Assembly (NCBI GenBank): GCA_963682025.1
Contig: OY821521.1
Location: 193,283,075 to 193,347,074, forward strand
Length of the DNA stretch: 64,000 nucleotides
Direction of reading: 5' to 3'
DNA from: Cordilura impudica
Taxonomy: Eukaryota > Arthropoda > Insecta > Diptera > Scathophagidae
Shown here: positions 12,331 to 24,451 of the stretch, in pieces
Numbering within the stretch: the stretch's first letter is position 1
Layout: every line of letters begins with the position of its first letter
The notes under the pieces: model-generated
Told to the model about the DNA's origin: nothing
The model's input: the letters and a program-made list of their open reading frames with translations, nothing else
Database searches by the model: none
Made by a program: the position numbers and the translations under genes

Positions 12331-13425
12331 CCATCTAGGAGATCTTCGATGTGAAAATAAATTTGGGATTATAAACTAGATTTTAGTGAAAAATGCAAGT
12401 AACCGACTATTTTCCAGCACTCTCAGAAAATGAACATAACATGAAAAAGGAAAACACGTAAAATGAATAAAAATATGGTGGTTTTATTTATGAATCTTTA
12501 ACATTCTCATAAGTTATAAAGTTCTGAAAACAAAACATACGTTGACTAGAGAAATGAATGAATGAATGAATGGATGAATGACTGAGAGCGTAGCTAAAAA
12601 ACATTCATTTATTGGATGGCATGCAAACACTTTTATACATACTCGTACATGTGAACACAGACAGTTAAACACCTGCTGTGATTTAGGGCCACAAGTCCTT
12701 TTGTTCAAAACTATTTATGCAAGAATAATACTTACTATTTGTTTTTCTCTAATATTAAGAACTCTTTTATTGGAAAAATAATGTAATATTTCTTCTGTCT
12801 TATGAATTTCTAATTATTAGCTCTTCAACAATCGTTGCATTGATAAAGTGTTGATTACAATAATTTGCTGTGAAAGAGAATTCAAGAACAGACAACACCT
12901 TTTTTGTGATTCATGCAATTATCTACATCAATCAAATTGGAATCATATTCAGCAAAACAAAAAAACAAAAAAATAATTTTTCAATTGAACTTAAAATTGA
13001 AAATGGTTGAGTATGGTCGACTTTTTATTTAACTTTACAGTACAAAACAGGAGGCTAAACGCCTTATTCGATATCGTGCAAGATCAGTTGAAATTCCATA
13101 TTTTGGTTTATTATACTTATAAAGATTTCGTTTCACTTTTACTCCTTACCAGGGGCCATAAATCGTTAACTGTGACAGAGTAAAATTATTCTTAGATAAA
13201 ATGCTAAGAAATAATAAAAAAAAAAATAATTTTGAACAAAAATTTCGTTAAAAAAATGTCCAGGATTTTGTATTCGGTCTTGATAAATTTTTAACACTTT
13301 AAGTTGCTGCTTTTTCCCTATACGAAAGCCATGACCAGGGCAAGGAATTCCATGCCAATGCCTGTTTTTATTCGATAGTCTATACTTCATATATATTCGA
13401 ATCAGTAGATTTGTAATAAATTGGC
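12331..13425. other. Unique intergenic DNA with a TGAA microsatellite
   Basis: A (TGAA)n-type microsatellite lies at 12554-12582. I see no supported gene. Overlapping frames on both strands at 12514-12781 show no family signature. Confidence 0.4.
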
Positions 13426-13429
13426 GTCA

Positions 13430-15780
13430 CTCGTAGTTACATATTTTGCTTCATAGTTTGCATATTTTCATTAAAATGCTTATTTCTTAAACTTTTTTTA
13501 TCAATAAATTTATTATAAAATTACCTCTATTTTCAGTCGCATATTTTTGCATATTTTGCTTTATATGCGTGTTTTTGCGAAATCAAAAAAAAAAAAAAGT
13601 ATCAGAATCACTAAATTTGCAATAATATGGCACATATTTGTTGTTACGTATTTTTGCATATTTTTCCTTTATTTGCTTGAAATACATATTTCTGCATATT
13701 TTCATTAGAATGATCATTTAATGAATTATTTTCCATATAAATCTATTCGAATCCATAAATTTACAATAAAATGAAATAGATTTGAAGTTGCATATTTTTT
13801 TGATATTTTGCTTTAAGTGCATATTTTTCCATATTTTAATATAAAAGTTCATTTAATGAACTTTTTTTTATAAATATCAATTCCAATTAATAAATTAACC
13901 ATGAAATATCATCAATTTGTAGTTTCATATTTTTGCATATTTTGTTTAAAATGCATGTTTTTGCATATTTTCATTAAAATTATCATTCCCTGGTTTTTGA
14001 CCATAAATATCTATTTGTCTCAATAAATGTACAATAAATTGGCACCAATTTCTACATGCATATTTAAGCATATTTTGCTTTAAATGCATGATTTTGGATC
14101 TTTCAGTCAAAATTCTTATATATTAAACTGTTTTCATATATATCAATCCGAATCAACAAACTGACTACAAAATAGGATCGATTTGTTGTTGCATATATTT
14201 TCCATATTAAGCTTTAAGTTCAAGTATTTGCATATTTGGAGCAAAATTATATTTTTCTTTTATATATATATATATCCGCACAAAATAAATTTACGATAAA
14301 ATGACATGAATTTGTAGTTGCATATTTTTGCATATTTTGTTTAAAATGCATGTTTTGGCATATTTTCATTAAAATTATCATTCACTGGTTTTTTACCATA
14401 AATTTATATCCACCTCAATAAGTGTACAATAAATTGGCACCAATTTGTACATGCATATTAATGCATATTTTGCTTTAAAAGCATGATTCTGCATATTTCA
14501 GTCAAAATTCTTATATATTAAACTGTTTTCAAAAATATGAATCCGAATCAATAAATTGACTACAAAATGGGATCGATTTGTAATTGTATATGTTTTGCAT
14601 ATATGCAATAATATAATAGGCTTTAAATGCATGTTTGTGCATATTATGATCAAATTGCCAATTTTTACTTAAATATCTCTCCGTATCAAAAAATTCACGA
14701 TGAGAACCATAGACTTGTTGTTGCATATTTTTCCTTAAATATAAGTCTTTGCATATTTTTATCGAAATGTTCATTTATTGACGGTTTCTAAGGGGTTTAT
14801 AAGAATCAATAAATTTACGATTAAATGTTGTTGCATATTTTCATCAAAATGCTTAATTATTAAAATTTTTTCAGAAACATTTATCTGAACCAATAAATTA
14901 ATTATTCCAATATAATGGATAGGAAGTTGCATGTTTTTGACTATTTTGCTTTAACGAGTACCTTTGCATAGTTTTGTTTAAAATATCATTTATTGAACTT
15001 CTTTCACAATAAATTATCAATAAAATGGAATAGAGTTACAGTAGCTTATTTTTAATTTAAATACCAATAAAATGTCGTCAATTTGTAGTTGCATATTTTT
15101 GCACAATTTGCTTTAAATCCACGTATTTGCATGTTTGCATCAAAATGCTTACTTATTAAACTTCTTTTATAAATGCATGGATCCATATTAAAGGATTTGT
15201 AATAAAATTGAACAATGTGTAGTTGCACATTTCTAGCTTATTTCACCATATATTCACGTGGTTGCATTTTTTTTTTTTATCGAAATGCATATTTATTGAT
15301 TCATAAATATCTATCCCTACCAAAAATTTCCAATAAAATGGCATCAAAATTTAGTTGCACATTTTTCCTCAAATGTTTGTTTTAGCATATTTTCACAAGA
15401 AAAACCTCATAAATTGGCAATGATTTGTTATTGTATATTTTTGCATATTTTGCTTTCAGCGTAGGTATTTGCGTATTTGCATCAAAATGCAAATATTTAA
15501 ACGACTCAATAAATTTTAAATCAACTGACAGCGATTTAGAGTTGCATATTTTTTGATATTTTGCTTCAAATGCACTTCTCTGGCATATTTTCATTAAAAC
15601 TTGTTATTTTTAACCTTATTATTAAATATCTATGCGATTAGAGAAATATGCAAAAAAAAAAAATGACATTTATTTCTAGTTTCCATATGTTTTGGATATT
15701 TTCATGAAAATGGATATTTACTAAACATTTTTTGTCAATATCTATCCGAGTTAATAAATTTTAAATAAAATACAGATTTC
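13430..15780 (-). repeat. ~137-bp AT satellite array (- orientation)
   Basis: The units are the reverse complement of the 4.2-8.5 kb array. They run through GCATATTTTGCTTTAAATGC, then GCATATTTTCATTAAAATGC, a TTTATAAATATCTATCCGAA block, and a TCAATAAATTTACAATAAAA block followed by ATGGCATCGATTTGTAGTTG. Divergence between units is visibly high. No genes are present. Confidence 0.85.
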
Positions 15781-16254
15781 AGGAATCAGCAGTGAATCGT
15801 TTTTTCCCTACTCATATTCACTCATGAAAGTTTAGGTAGAGATCATTGAAATTCAACTACTCTGATTTGCTCATACTCAAAACAGCATTGATTTATAAAT
15901 ATAAGTAGCAATAAATATTAATCCGACGATGTCGAAATCATACTAATTAATACCATCCCAAATCTGTTTGATTCATAAATCACATCAGTCTGACTTATAA
16001 TTCTAGGAAAATACTTATAATACTTACAACTGATTCAACTCATCCATGTACAAATATATATATGCATATTTATATATGTATACATGAATATTTATCACAG
16101 TAACGCACCGTAGCAAACGCACAACTTAACAATGAGTATTTTAATGTACGAACATTCGGATCAGAGGTACGACATCATTTCATTAAGTATGAATTCATAT
16201 AAGTGCAAAAATTATGAATCAAGTTTTCAGTACTCATTGCAGATTTCTGACAGA
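15781..16254. other. Unique stretch between satellite blocks
   Basis: This is non-satellite sequence with a short alternating TATATATGCATATTTATATA region near 16055-16085. No gene is visible. Confidence 0.35.
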
Positions 16255-16690
16255 TTTATAATTGCATACTTTTGAAAATTTTGTTATAAATTCATGTGTT
16301 TGCATTTTTGTACCGAAATGCTTATTTGCTAACTATTTTTTCAAAAATAAATTCATATTAATAGATTTACAAAAAAGTGTCATAAATATTTTTGCATATT
16401 TTGCTCTAAAGCCGTGTTTATGCAAATATGCATTTACAGAACTTGTGTTCCATATATAAATATTCGAATTAAAAATTTTACAATCAATTTGCAGCTGCAT
16501 ATATTTAGCATATTTTGCTTTAAATGAATTTCTTTTGCTTATTTCATAAAAATTCTTATTTATAATACCTTTTTCATAAATATTTGTGTGAGTTAAAAAA
16601 TATTCAATAAAATTGCATCGATTTATAGTTGCATATTTTCCCTCCATTTTTTGAATGTTTTCATCAAAACCCTTATATACTAGACATTTT
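16255..16690 (-). repeat. 137-bp AT satellite, left of composite element
   Basis: About three units occur in the same orientation as 13.4-15.8 kb. The last unit stops at 'TATACTAGACATTTTT' and the satellite resumes at 19386 with 'TTTTTTATCAATATCTATCC'. Together these rebuild one monomer, so the 2.7 kb between is an insertion. Confidence 0.75.
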
Positions 16691-16764
16691 TGATGTCTAA
16701 ACATTTTTGATGTCTGTACGCGCAGTGGGGAAATGTCTATTTCACAATACAATCACAAAAACAA

Positions 16765-16790
16765 CGTAACATGTGAGCTCACATGTTACG
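16765..16790. repeat. 26-bp perfect palindrome
   Basis: CGTAACATGTGAG is followed immediately by its exact reverse complement. In the other copy of the composite element the corresponding segment (38431-38462) has one arm intact and a diverged second arm. Confidence 0.9.
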
Positions 16791-16864
16791 CTGTGAGACG
16801 TAAGACAAAATTGGTGTGACTTATGCTTGTATTGGTGAAAAAATTATGATGTGTAATAACCTAA

Positions 16865-17519
16865 CCTGTTTGAAAATGAAAGAGGAAAAGTAAAAAATAA
16901 AAAATGAAAAGTAAAAAATAAAAAATTAAAAATAAAAAATGAAATATGAAAAATGTAAAATAAAAATGAAAAATGAAAAATAAAAAATGAAAAATAAGAA
17001 ATGAAAAATAAAAAATGAAAAATAAAAAATGAAAAATGAAAAACGAAAAATTAAAAATAAAAAATGAAAAATCAAAAATGAAAAATAAAAAGTGAATGAA
17101 AAATGAAAAATAAAAAGTGAATGAAAAATGAAAAATAAGAAATGAAAAATAAAAACTGAAAAACAAAAAATTAAACGTAAAAAATAAAGAATGAAAAATA
17201 AAAAATTAAAAATGAAAAATGAATAGTAAAAAAAATGAAAAACGAAAAATGAAAAATAAAAACTTAAAAATAAAAAATGAAAAACGAAAAGTGAAAAATA
17301 GAAAATGAAAAATAAAAATGAAAAATAAAAATGTAAAATAAAAAATGAAAAAAAAAAAATCAAAAATAAAAACTGAAAAATGAAAAATGAAAAATGAAAT
17401 ATGAAAAATAAAAAATAGAAAATGAAAAATGAAAAACGAAAAATTAAAAATAAAAAATCAAAAATAAAAAATGAAAAATAGAAAATGAATGAAAAATAAA
17501 AAATAAAAAATGAAAAATA
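16865..17519 (+). repeat. 14-bp TGAAAAATAAAAAA minisatellite
   Basis: Tandem units alternate between AAAAATGAAAA and AAAAATAAAA. Continuations lie at 18303-18317 and 19118-19205 after the Helentron insertions. The long Phe/Ile/His frames on the minus strand are repeat artefacts. Confidence 0.85.
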
Positions 17520-18302
17520 AACAAGAAAATTATAGTCGATCTAGCCCGACTATTCGATACCCTATACCATAGTTTATAGACCCTATCTCTTCGGTCCAAC
17601 TAATTGTATTGAGCAAATAAGCATAAACCAAATTTGAATGGCATTTTTATTAATTTTTTTCGCTGCAGATATGAAAAAGTTCATATCGGATGCTATATCT
17701 ATATAGGGACTTGGTCCAAAAATGGACCCATCCTGATCATGTTTGGTAAAGTCTCTTGTATTTTGCAAAAATATATACAAACAAAATTTGAGAAGAATCA
17801 GTGCAATATTTTTGTTTTTTAATAGATTTAAGTGAAGATCGGGAAGTAGCTCTATATGGGGTCAAAGGGATCATTTTTGGACTACTCATTAATGGATGTA
17901 ATGAACGCATACAAACCCAATTTGAGTAAGATCTATATGACAATTTGGATCTTATGGCAATTTATGTCGATTTCATATGGGTAATTTGTATGGGGGCTAG
18001 GTCTGAACATGGACCGATTCTCACCAATTTCAATAGCGTTCATCCCATGGCAGATAAAAGCTTATGTACCAAATTTCATCAAAATATATTCATATTTGCG
18101 ACCTGCAGTTTGATTACAAGGTTTACATGGACACACAGACGGACGGACGGACGGACGGACGGACGGACATTGTTAAATCAACTCAGAAAGTGATTCTGAT
18201 TCGATCGGTATAATTAAAGATGGGTCTAGGTCAAATATTTTTGGTTGTTACAAACAGCAGCACAAAGTCATTATACCCAAACCACATAGTGGTATAGGGT
18301 AT
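17520..18302 (-). mobile_element. Helentron (DINE-1/mini-me-like), complete, tandem copy 1
   Basis: Read on the minus strand it starts at TATACCCTATACCACTATGT and carries the GTCC tetranucleotide run (7 GGAC units on the + strand at about 18139). It ends with an inverted TGGTATAGGGTATCG, a stem around TAGTCGGG/CTAGATCGACTA, and TTTTCTTGTT. Inverted subterminal motifs (TATACCCTATACC / GGTATAGGGTATA), an internal GTCY proto-microsatellite and a 3' hairpin are the architecture described for DINE-1/mini-me non-autonomous Helentrons. The element is about 780 bp and non-coding. Confidence 0.75.
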
Positions 18303-18317
18303 AAAAACTGAAAAATA

Positions 18318-19117
18318 AACAAGTAAGAAAATTATAGTCGGTCTAGACCGACTATACGATACCCTATACCATGCGTTTCGAAACCCTATTTCTTAGGCCC
18401 AACTAACTGGACATAGAAAATAAGCAAAAACAAAATTTTAGTGGGATTTTTATTAATTTTTTTGGCTGCAGATATAAAAAAGTTCATATCGGATGCTATA
18501 TCTATGAAGGGGCTAGGTCCAAAAATGGACCGATCCTGATCACGTTTGGTAAAGTCTCTTGTATTTTGCAAAAATATGTACAAACAAAATTTGAGAAGAA
18601 TCAGTGCAATATTTTTGTTTTTTAATAGATTTAAGTGAAGATCGGGAAGTAGCTCTATATGGGGTCAAAGGGATCATTTTTGGACTACTCATTAATGGAT
18701 GCAATGAACGCATACAAACCCAATTTGAGTAAGATCTATATGACAATTTGGATCTTATGGCAATTTATGTCGATTTCATATGGGTAATTTGTATGGGGGC
18801 TAGGTCTGAACATGGACCGATTCTCACCAATTTCAATAGCGTTCATCCCATGGCCGATAAAAGCATATATACCAAATTTCATCAAAATATATTCATATTT
18901 GCGACCTGCAGTTTGATTACAAGCTTTACATGGACACACAGACGGACGGACGGACGGACGGACGGACGGACGGACGGACATTGTTAAATCAACTCAGAAA
19001 GTGATTCTGATTCGATCGGTATAATTAAAGATGGGTCTAGGTCAAATATTTTTGGGTATTACAAACAGCAGCACAAAGTCATTATACCCAAACCACATAG
19101 TGGTATAGGGTATAAAA
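18318..19117 (-). mobile_element. Helentron, complete, tandem copy 2
   Basis: This is nearly identical to the preceding copy over most of its length and offset by about 803 bp. It shares the private segment GGGGTCAAAGGGATCATTTT that other copies lack. It has 9 GGAC units (18943-18979) instead of 7, and a perfect hairpin TAGTCGGTCTAGACCGACTA near its 3' terminus. The two copies probably arose by local duplication, not by independent insertion. Confidence 0.75.
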
Positions 19118-19385
19118 ATTAATGAAAAGTAAAAAAAAAAAAAAAAAATGAAAAATAAAAAATGAAAAATCAAAAATGAAAAATAAATAACGAAAAATTA
19201 AAAATTAACCGGTTGAACTAATAAAAATATATATTTTTATATTGGCAGAGCCCCTGCAGTTGATTGCTATAAGTGATACATAGATAACGCTTTCTGTTTG
19301 ATTTTAAAAAGTGCCATAAAAAAATCTTTAATTACTGGATGTTAATACATCTCCCCTGTGGTCGGACTCACATGCATTTTTTTTT

Positions 19386-20251
19386 TTATCAATATCTATC
19401 CAAACAAATAAATTTTAATTGAAATGACACCGCTTTGTACCTGCACAAATATGCATATTTTGCTGTAAATGCATGTGTTTGCATATTTTCATTAAAGTGC
19501 TTATCAATACTTATTTATTAAATATTTTTTATCAATAAATTTTAAGTAAAATGACACCGATTTGTAGTTGCATATTTTTGCATATTTTGCTTTAAATGTA
19601 TAAGTTTGAATATTTTTATTAAAATTCTGATTTATAATGCCTTTTTCATAATGCCTTTTTATTGTACATTTGTAGTTGCATATTTTGCTTTAAATGCTTG
19701 TGTTTGCATATTTTCGGTAAAGTGCTTTTTTTCATTTATTTATTAAACATTTTTTTTTTATCAGTATCTATTCGAATCAATAAATCTTAAATGAAATTAG
19801 ACCGATATATAGCTGCACATTTTTGCATATTTTGCTTTAAATGCATGCGTTTACATATTTTCGTATTTATTAATAATTTTTTTTATCAATATCTATTCAA
19901 ATCAATGAATCTTAATATAAATGAGATCGATCAATAAATATACAATAAAATGGCATCGATTTGCAGTTGCATATTTCTAGCATATTGTGCTATAAATGCA
20001 TATTTTTGCATAATTTCATTAAAATGTTAATTTATTGAACATTATCACAAATATCTATCCGAATCATCAATACATTTACAATAAAATGTGATCATTTGAA
20101 ATTGCATTTTTTACATATTTTTTTTTGCCCATGTTTATTTATTGACTTTTTTTCATAAATACCTATCCATATTAACAGATTTTCAATAAAATGAGATATA
20201 TTTTCAGTTGCATACTTTTGCATATTTTGCTCTAAATGCTTTTCTTTTTTT
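19386..20251 (-). repeat. 137-bp AT satellite
   Basis: About six degenerate units occur in the same orientation as 13.4-15.8 kb. The block is bounded on the left by the composite element and on the right by a fold-back element. Confidence 0.8.
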
Positions 20252-21143
20252 GATACCGTTTTATTGTAAATTTCAAGGTTCAGAAAATACACACATCAAA
20301 CACACAATATTCTGTTCTATTCATTTTCATATCAATTATGTGTGTTTCTAAATTTTGTACGGTGCCGAACACAATCATGACTGTGTTTCATTTTAATATT
20401 TCGTTATCTACACGAACATATTTGTAATACGTATTTTTTGTTTAGAACACACATAAACCACACGATTCGAGTGTAGCTTTATTTTAAGTTCGTGTTTTGC
20501 ACGTGTTCTGCTAAGAAAACAGAACATGTTCTTGAACGCATACATCTAAAAATTAAAACAGTAAAACAGTACTTGCTATCGAAAAAAAAAAGAAATTAAG
20601 CCATAAACAACATATAAAATTTTTCTGTTTTCTATTTTATTACTATCTTTTAATTTTTATTTATTTTTTATTTTTATTTTTATTATTATCTTTTTATTTT
20701 TATTTTTTTATAACGACTATTGAATTATTTTAAATTTTTTTTAATAAATTTGGTTAAAACAATTGTTGTCGTTATTATAGGGGTGTTTCAGATGTTTCCG
20801 ATCGCGAGTGGATAACGTTTTAATTTTTAGATGTACGCGTTCAATAACATTTTCTATTTTCTTAGCAGTACACGTGCAAGAAAACAAACTTAAAATAAAG
20901 CTACACTCGAATCGTATGGTTTATGTGTGTTCTAAACAAAAAATACGTATTAGAAAAATGTTCGTGTAGATAACGAAATATTAAAACGAAACACAGTCAT
21001 GATTGTGTTCGGCACCGTACAAAATTTGGAAACACACCTTATTAATATGAAAATAAAAATATATGTTGGCTGCTTTAGAACAGAACATTGTGTGTTTGAT
21101 GAGTGTATTTTCTGAATCTTGAAATTTACAATAAAACTTTATC
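20252..21143. mobile_element. Fold-back element with ~300-bp inverted arms
   Basis: The left arm (20252 to about 20562) and right arm (about 20809-21143) are inverted copies. Shared blocks include CAGAAAATACAC, CAAACACACAAT, TTTTGTACGGTGCCGAACAC, GTTTAGAACACACATAAACC, GAGTGTAGCTTTATTTTAAG and ACATCTAAAAATTAAAA. A 250-bp AT-rich spacer separates them. There is no open reading frame. Very long inverted arms with no transposase fit a fold-back or long-TIR MITE. The outermost ~24 bp of both arms is 137-bp-satellite sequence. Confidence 0.8.
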
Positions 21144-22085
21144 GATTTGTAGTTGCAGATTTTGCTGAAATGCTTTTCTTTTGCATATTTTCATTAAAAT
21201 TCGTATTTTTTAAACTTTATTCATAAACATGCCCATTAATTGGCATCGATTTATAGATGCATATTTTTGCTCATTTGCCATATTTTTCGCATATTATCAT
21301 CAAAATGTCTATTTATTAAAGATTTTTTTTATCAATATCTATCCGAATCAATAAATTTTGAATAACATGATTTCGATTTGTATTTGCATATTTTTTCATA
21401 TTTAGCTTTAAACGCATGTTTTTGTATATTTTCATGAAAATGGTAATTTTTTGAACTTTTTTTTATCAATATATATTCGATTCAATATATTATGCAATAA
21501 AATGCCATGTATATGAGGTTGCATACTTATGCATATTTCGCTTTAAATGCATATTTTTGCATATTTTCTTCAAAATGCTCATTTATTGAACTTGTTTCAC
21601 AAACATTTATACAAATCAATGAACCTATAAAAGAATAGAATCGATTTTTTTTTGGATATTTTTTGCATATTTTTCTTTAAATGCATATTTTCGTTTAAAT
21701 GCTTGTTTACTAAACCTTTTACATAAATATCTAAATTTACAATTAAAAGGCCCCACTTTGAAGATGCATATTTTTGCATATTTTGCTTTAAATTCATGTT
21801 TTTGAATATTTTCATTAATATGCTGTTTTATTGAGATTTTGCATAAATACTTATGTATTGGAATAAATAAATTTAAAATTAAAAACCATCGAATTAAAGT
21901 AGCATATTTTTTTACATATTTTGCTTTAAATGCATGTTTTTCCATATTTTTATCGAAATTTTCTTTTATTACTTTTTTTTATAAATATCTATAATTTGGC
22001 ATATTTTCATCAAAATGCTTATTTATTAAATTTTTAAAATAAATATTTATACGAATCAATAAATTATGCAACTGAAGACATATTT
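21144..22085 (-). repeat. 137-bp AT satellite
   Basis: About seven units occur, again in the - orientation, ending near AATAAATTATGCAACTGAAG. Confidence 0.8.
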
Positions 22086-23075
22086 TTAATACACTGTGCC
22101 ACAGAGTTGTGTAGGGTACAGCAAGTATCATAGACTGAACTTTTTTTTCTGTGCTAAAGAGCAATTTGAAAAGACCAAAATTTACTTAGTTTTATTCTCT
22201 GTCTTTCTATTCATCTTTATATTCATTCATCTATAATTGTGTTACCTTTTGGCAAATTTTCATCAATACCCAGAATTATCAATTACATAAATATTGAACA
22301 TCATCAAAGGAAATAGTAAAATTGGTTAAATTTGCAACAACTGGCCTGGCGAGGAGGAGAAGAAGAGCCAGAAAGAAGATAAATATAAAATTTTGGGGTG
22401 GTTGTAGAGGGATATGCACCAAATGTAAACACATTTCTATTGTAGTATGAAATTTTTGGAAAATTAAAATTTCAATTAGATTTTCAAGAAATGAAAATTC
22501 AGGACATTAAAATGAGTTAAAATCATTAAAATCGAATCATAATGGCGGATGAAAAAAAAAAAAACGAAAATTTGTAAACCAATTTGGTCTAAGTTTGGAA
22601 TTTTGCTAAACTAATTTGGTCTAACTTAATTTAAAATAAAGAAAATCCTTAATTTCCCCAATAAATTCCATTAGCCATTAATAATAAAACAACAACAACA
22701 ATTTGTTTAATTCAATTGTGTTCGAACTGAATAACTATGTGTTATTTTAATTTAATTTAATTTAATTTAATTTAATTTTTCTTTACAAATTGTTCTGAAA
22801 ACAATTACAAAACATGCCTTTTGGCAATAAACGTCTAAAACTTATTGAACTGAACTATTCTCTCAAGTCATATTGTTAGTAAATGTCCTAACAACAATAC
22901 AACAATACACTCAAAACAACAAATACACACAAAAAATTCCTTGATACTTAACAATTTTAAGAAATTCTAGTTTTATTTAAACATAGAAATTGTTTGAAAA
23001 CTCTATTAAATGAAACTCGACTTGGAGTACTCTTACATACAAAAGAATAGAGATTTTGTCTATAGTTGAGTAAGG

Positions 23076-23106
<31 letters not shown>

Positions 23107-23985
23107 TGAGTTAATATGAAACATATACTAACTAGTGTACAAGTTGTACACGATAAACTTTACAAATTGTTAAATTGTCTTTGACAACAATAACGACAAA
23201 AACAACAGAACCATCTTTTAGCATCATCAACAACAACAACAACAACAAGCTGGAGCTGGATTTGGAGCTATAACAACATCAACTTGCAGCTGTAATATAC
23301 ATAAATATAAAGAATAGTTAAAATATCTTATCTATTGCTAAAGCAGTTACCCCAGCACAAACAACAACAACAATAACAAATACATTTTACTATGACAAAA
23401 GCAACTAACTCTAGTAGTTTTCGTTTATCTTCTTCTGGTTACAAAAGGAGTGAGAAAATGCTACCTAAATCTATTTCAATTGAGTTTTAAGTTTTTTCGG
23501 AAATCTACGAAAGTTTTTCTTGTGAATTTTTACTTTTTCTGTTTTTATTAAAGAAAAAATAAAAAATATATTTTCCTATTTTTTTTTCTCTTCTAAAGGT
23601 ATGGCATTGCTTAACAAATAGATTTCTGTTCTGTTTTATAAAGTATATTGTCACAAAAATATGTACAGACATAAACGCACACACATATGTATATTAGGGT
23701 TTCTGCATTCATACACTTTTGCGTTTGGTTGGCTTCCGCGAGTTTATGAAGACAAAACGATCGGTTTAAAGCCAAAGGAAAAAAAAATTAAAATGCAATT
23801 AAATTGTTAGTTTTTGTTCTTACTTTTTTCAGATCAAAATTAATCTAACTTAAAATGTTTTATAATATAAAATATTTTGGTGAATTTTTTAAGCGATAAA
23901 ATAATTTTAAAAAATTTTATTATAACGAGAAAAATTTTAATCAAAAAGAATTTTCGAAAAAAGTTCGCAATAAAAATGTTTTAGC
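22086..23985. other. Lower-repeat intergenic stretch with microsatellites
   Basis: Microsatellites: (TTTAA)n at 22745-22777, (GT)n at 23075-23110, (CAA)n at 23226-23248, and shorter CAA runs near 22690 and 23365. Base composition is less extreme than in the satellites, so this could be UTR or intron of a neighbouring gene outside the window. I see no exon with supporting splice sites. Confidence 0.45.
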
Positions 23986-24107
23986 TAACAAACAATTTTT
24001 CGCGAAAAAATTTTAATAAACAACGAAATTTTTATAACGAAAATATTGTTTTACTAAAAACATTCGTATTAAAAATTTCAAATAAAAATAAAAATATATA
24101 TATATGT

Positions 24108-24267
24108 GTGACCTTCTCCGAGAAAAGGGACGTAGTGTGTAAAAATTAAGTTTTGAGAAAAAAAAAACGCATTTAAAGTTTCTACACCCATTTATGTACC
24201 AGAATCCACCGTTTATGACACATCCCATTTTTTGACACACTAGGTCCCTTTTCTCGGAGAAGGTCAC
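24108..24267. mobile_element. 160-bp MITE with ~30-bp TIRs, mariner-like
   Basis: The left end GTGACCTTCTCCGAGAAAAG (continuing GGACGTAGTGTGT) and the right end are inverted copies with one mismatch over about 30 bp. The element is flanked on both sides by (TA)n. Its small size, precise inverted ends and TA-rich target fit a Tc1/mariner-type MITE, but the TA flanks hide the exact duplication. Confidence 0.75.
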
Positions 24268-24416
24268 ATATATATATATTTCGCTAAATAAATTTGTACG
24301 AAAAATATTTTTTCGCGAAATAGATTATGTATTACGAAAAATATTTTCGCACCAAAAAAAATTTTTTACTAAAATTCTTTGCAATACGTATTTGGAGACA
24401 AAATAAAATTAAAAAA

Positions 24417-24447
<31 letters not shown>
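24417..24447. repeat. (TA)n microsatellite
   Basis: About 31 bp of uninterrupted alternating A and T within the 690-bp repeat. Confidence 0.9.

Positions 24448-24451
<4 letters not shown>

Larger units (their letters stand above)
16693..19385 (+). mobile_element. Composite repeat element with minisatellite core, copy 1
   Basis: The left flank (about 16693-16864: GATGTCTAAACATTTTTGAT, TACGCGCAGTGGGG, then the GTAACATGTGAG block) and the right flank (about 19199-19375: ACCGGTTGAACTAATAAA, CTGCAGTTGATTGCTATAAG, ending CCCCTGTGGTCGGACTCACA) match the flanks of a second copy at 38389-40145. Between the flanks lies a TGAAAAATAAAAAA minisatellite, here interrupted by two Helentrons. The ends show an imperfect inverted relation (CAGTGGGGAAATGT versus CACAGGGGAGATGT), which resembles hAT-like termini but is not diagnostic. 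No transposase is present. Confidence 0.65.

Noticed and set aside
16861..17363. Long Phe/Ile/His-rich open frames on the minus strand (also 38567-39192)
   Set aside because: They are translations of a TGAAAAATAAAAAA minisatellite, in which two frames are open at once. There is no codon structure, start context or conservation.
17583..19000. Short similar frames of 60-145 codons found repeatedly across the window (motifs such as MYIFLQNTRDFTKHGQD and MDLMAIYVDFIGVICMGARS)
   Set aside because: They recur because they lie in Helentron copies. They are open on both strands in different copies, and Helentrons of this size are non-coding.
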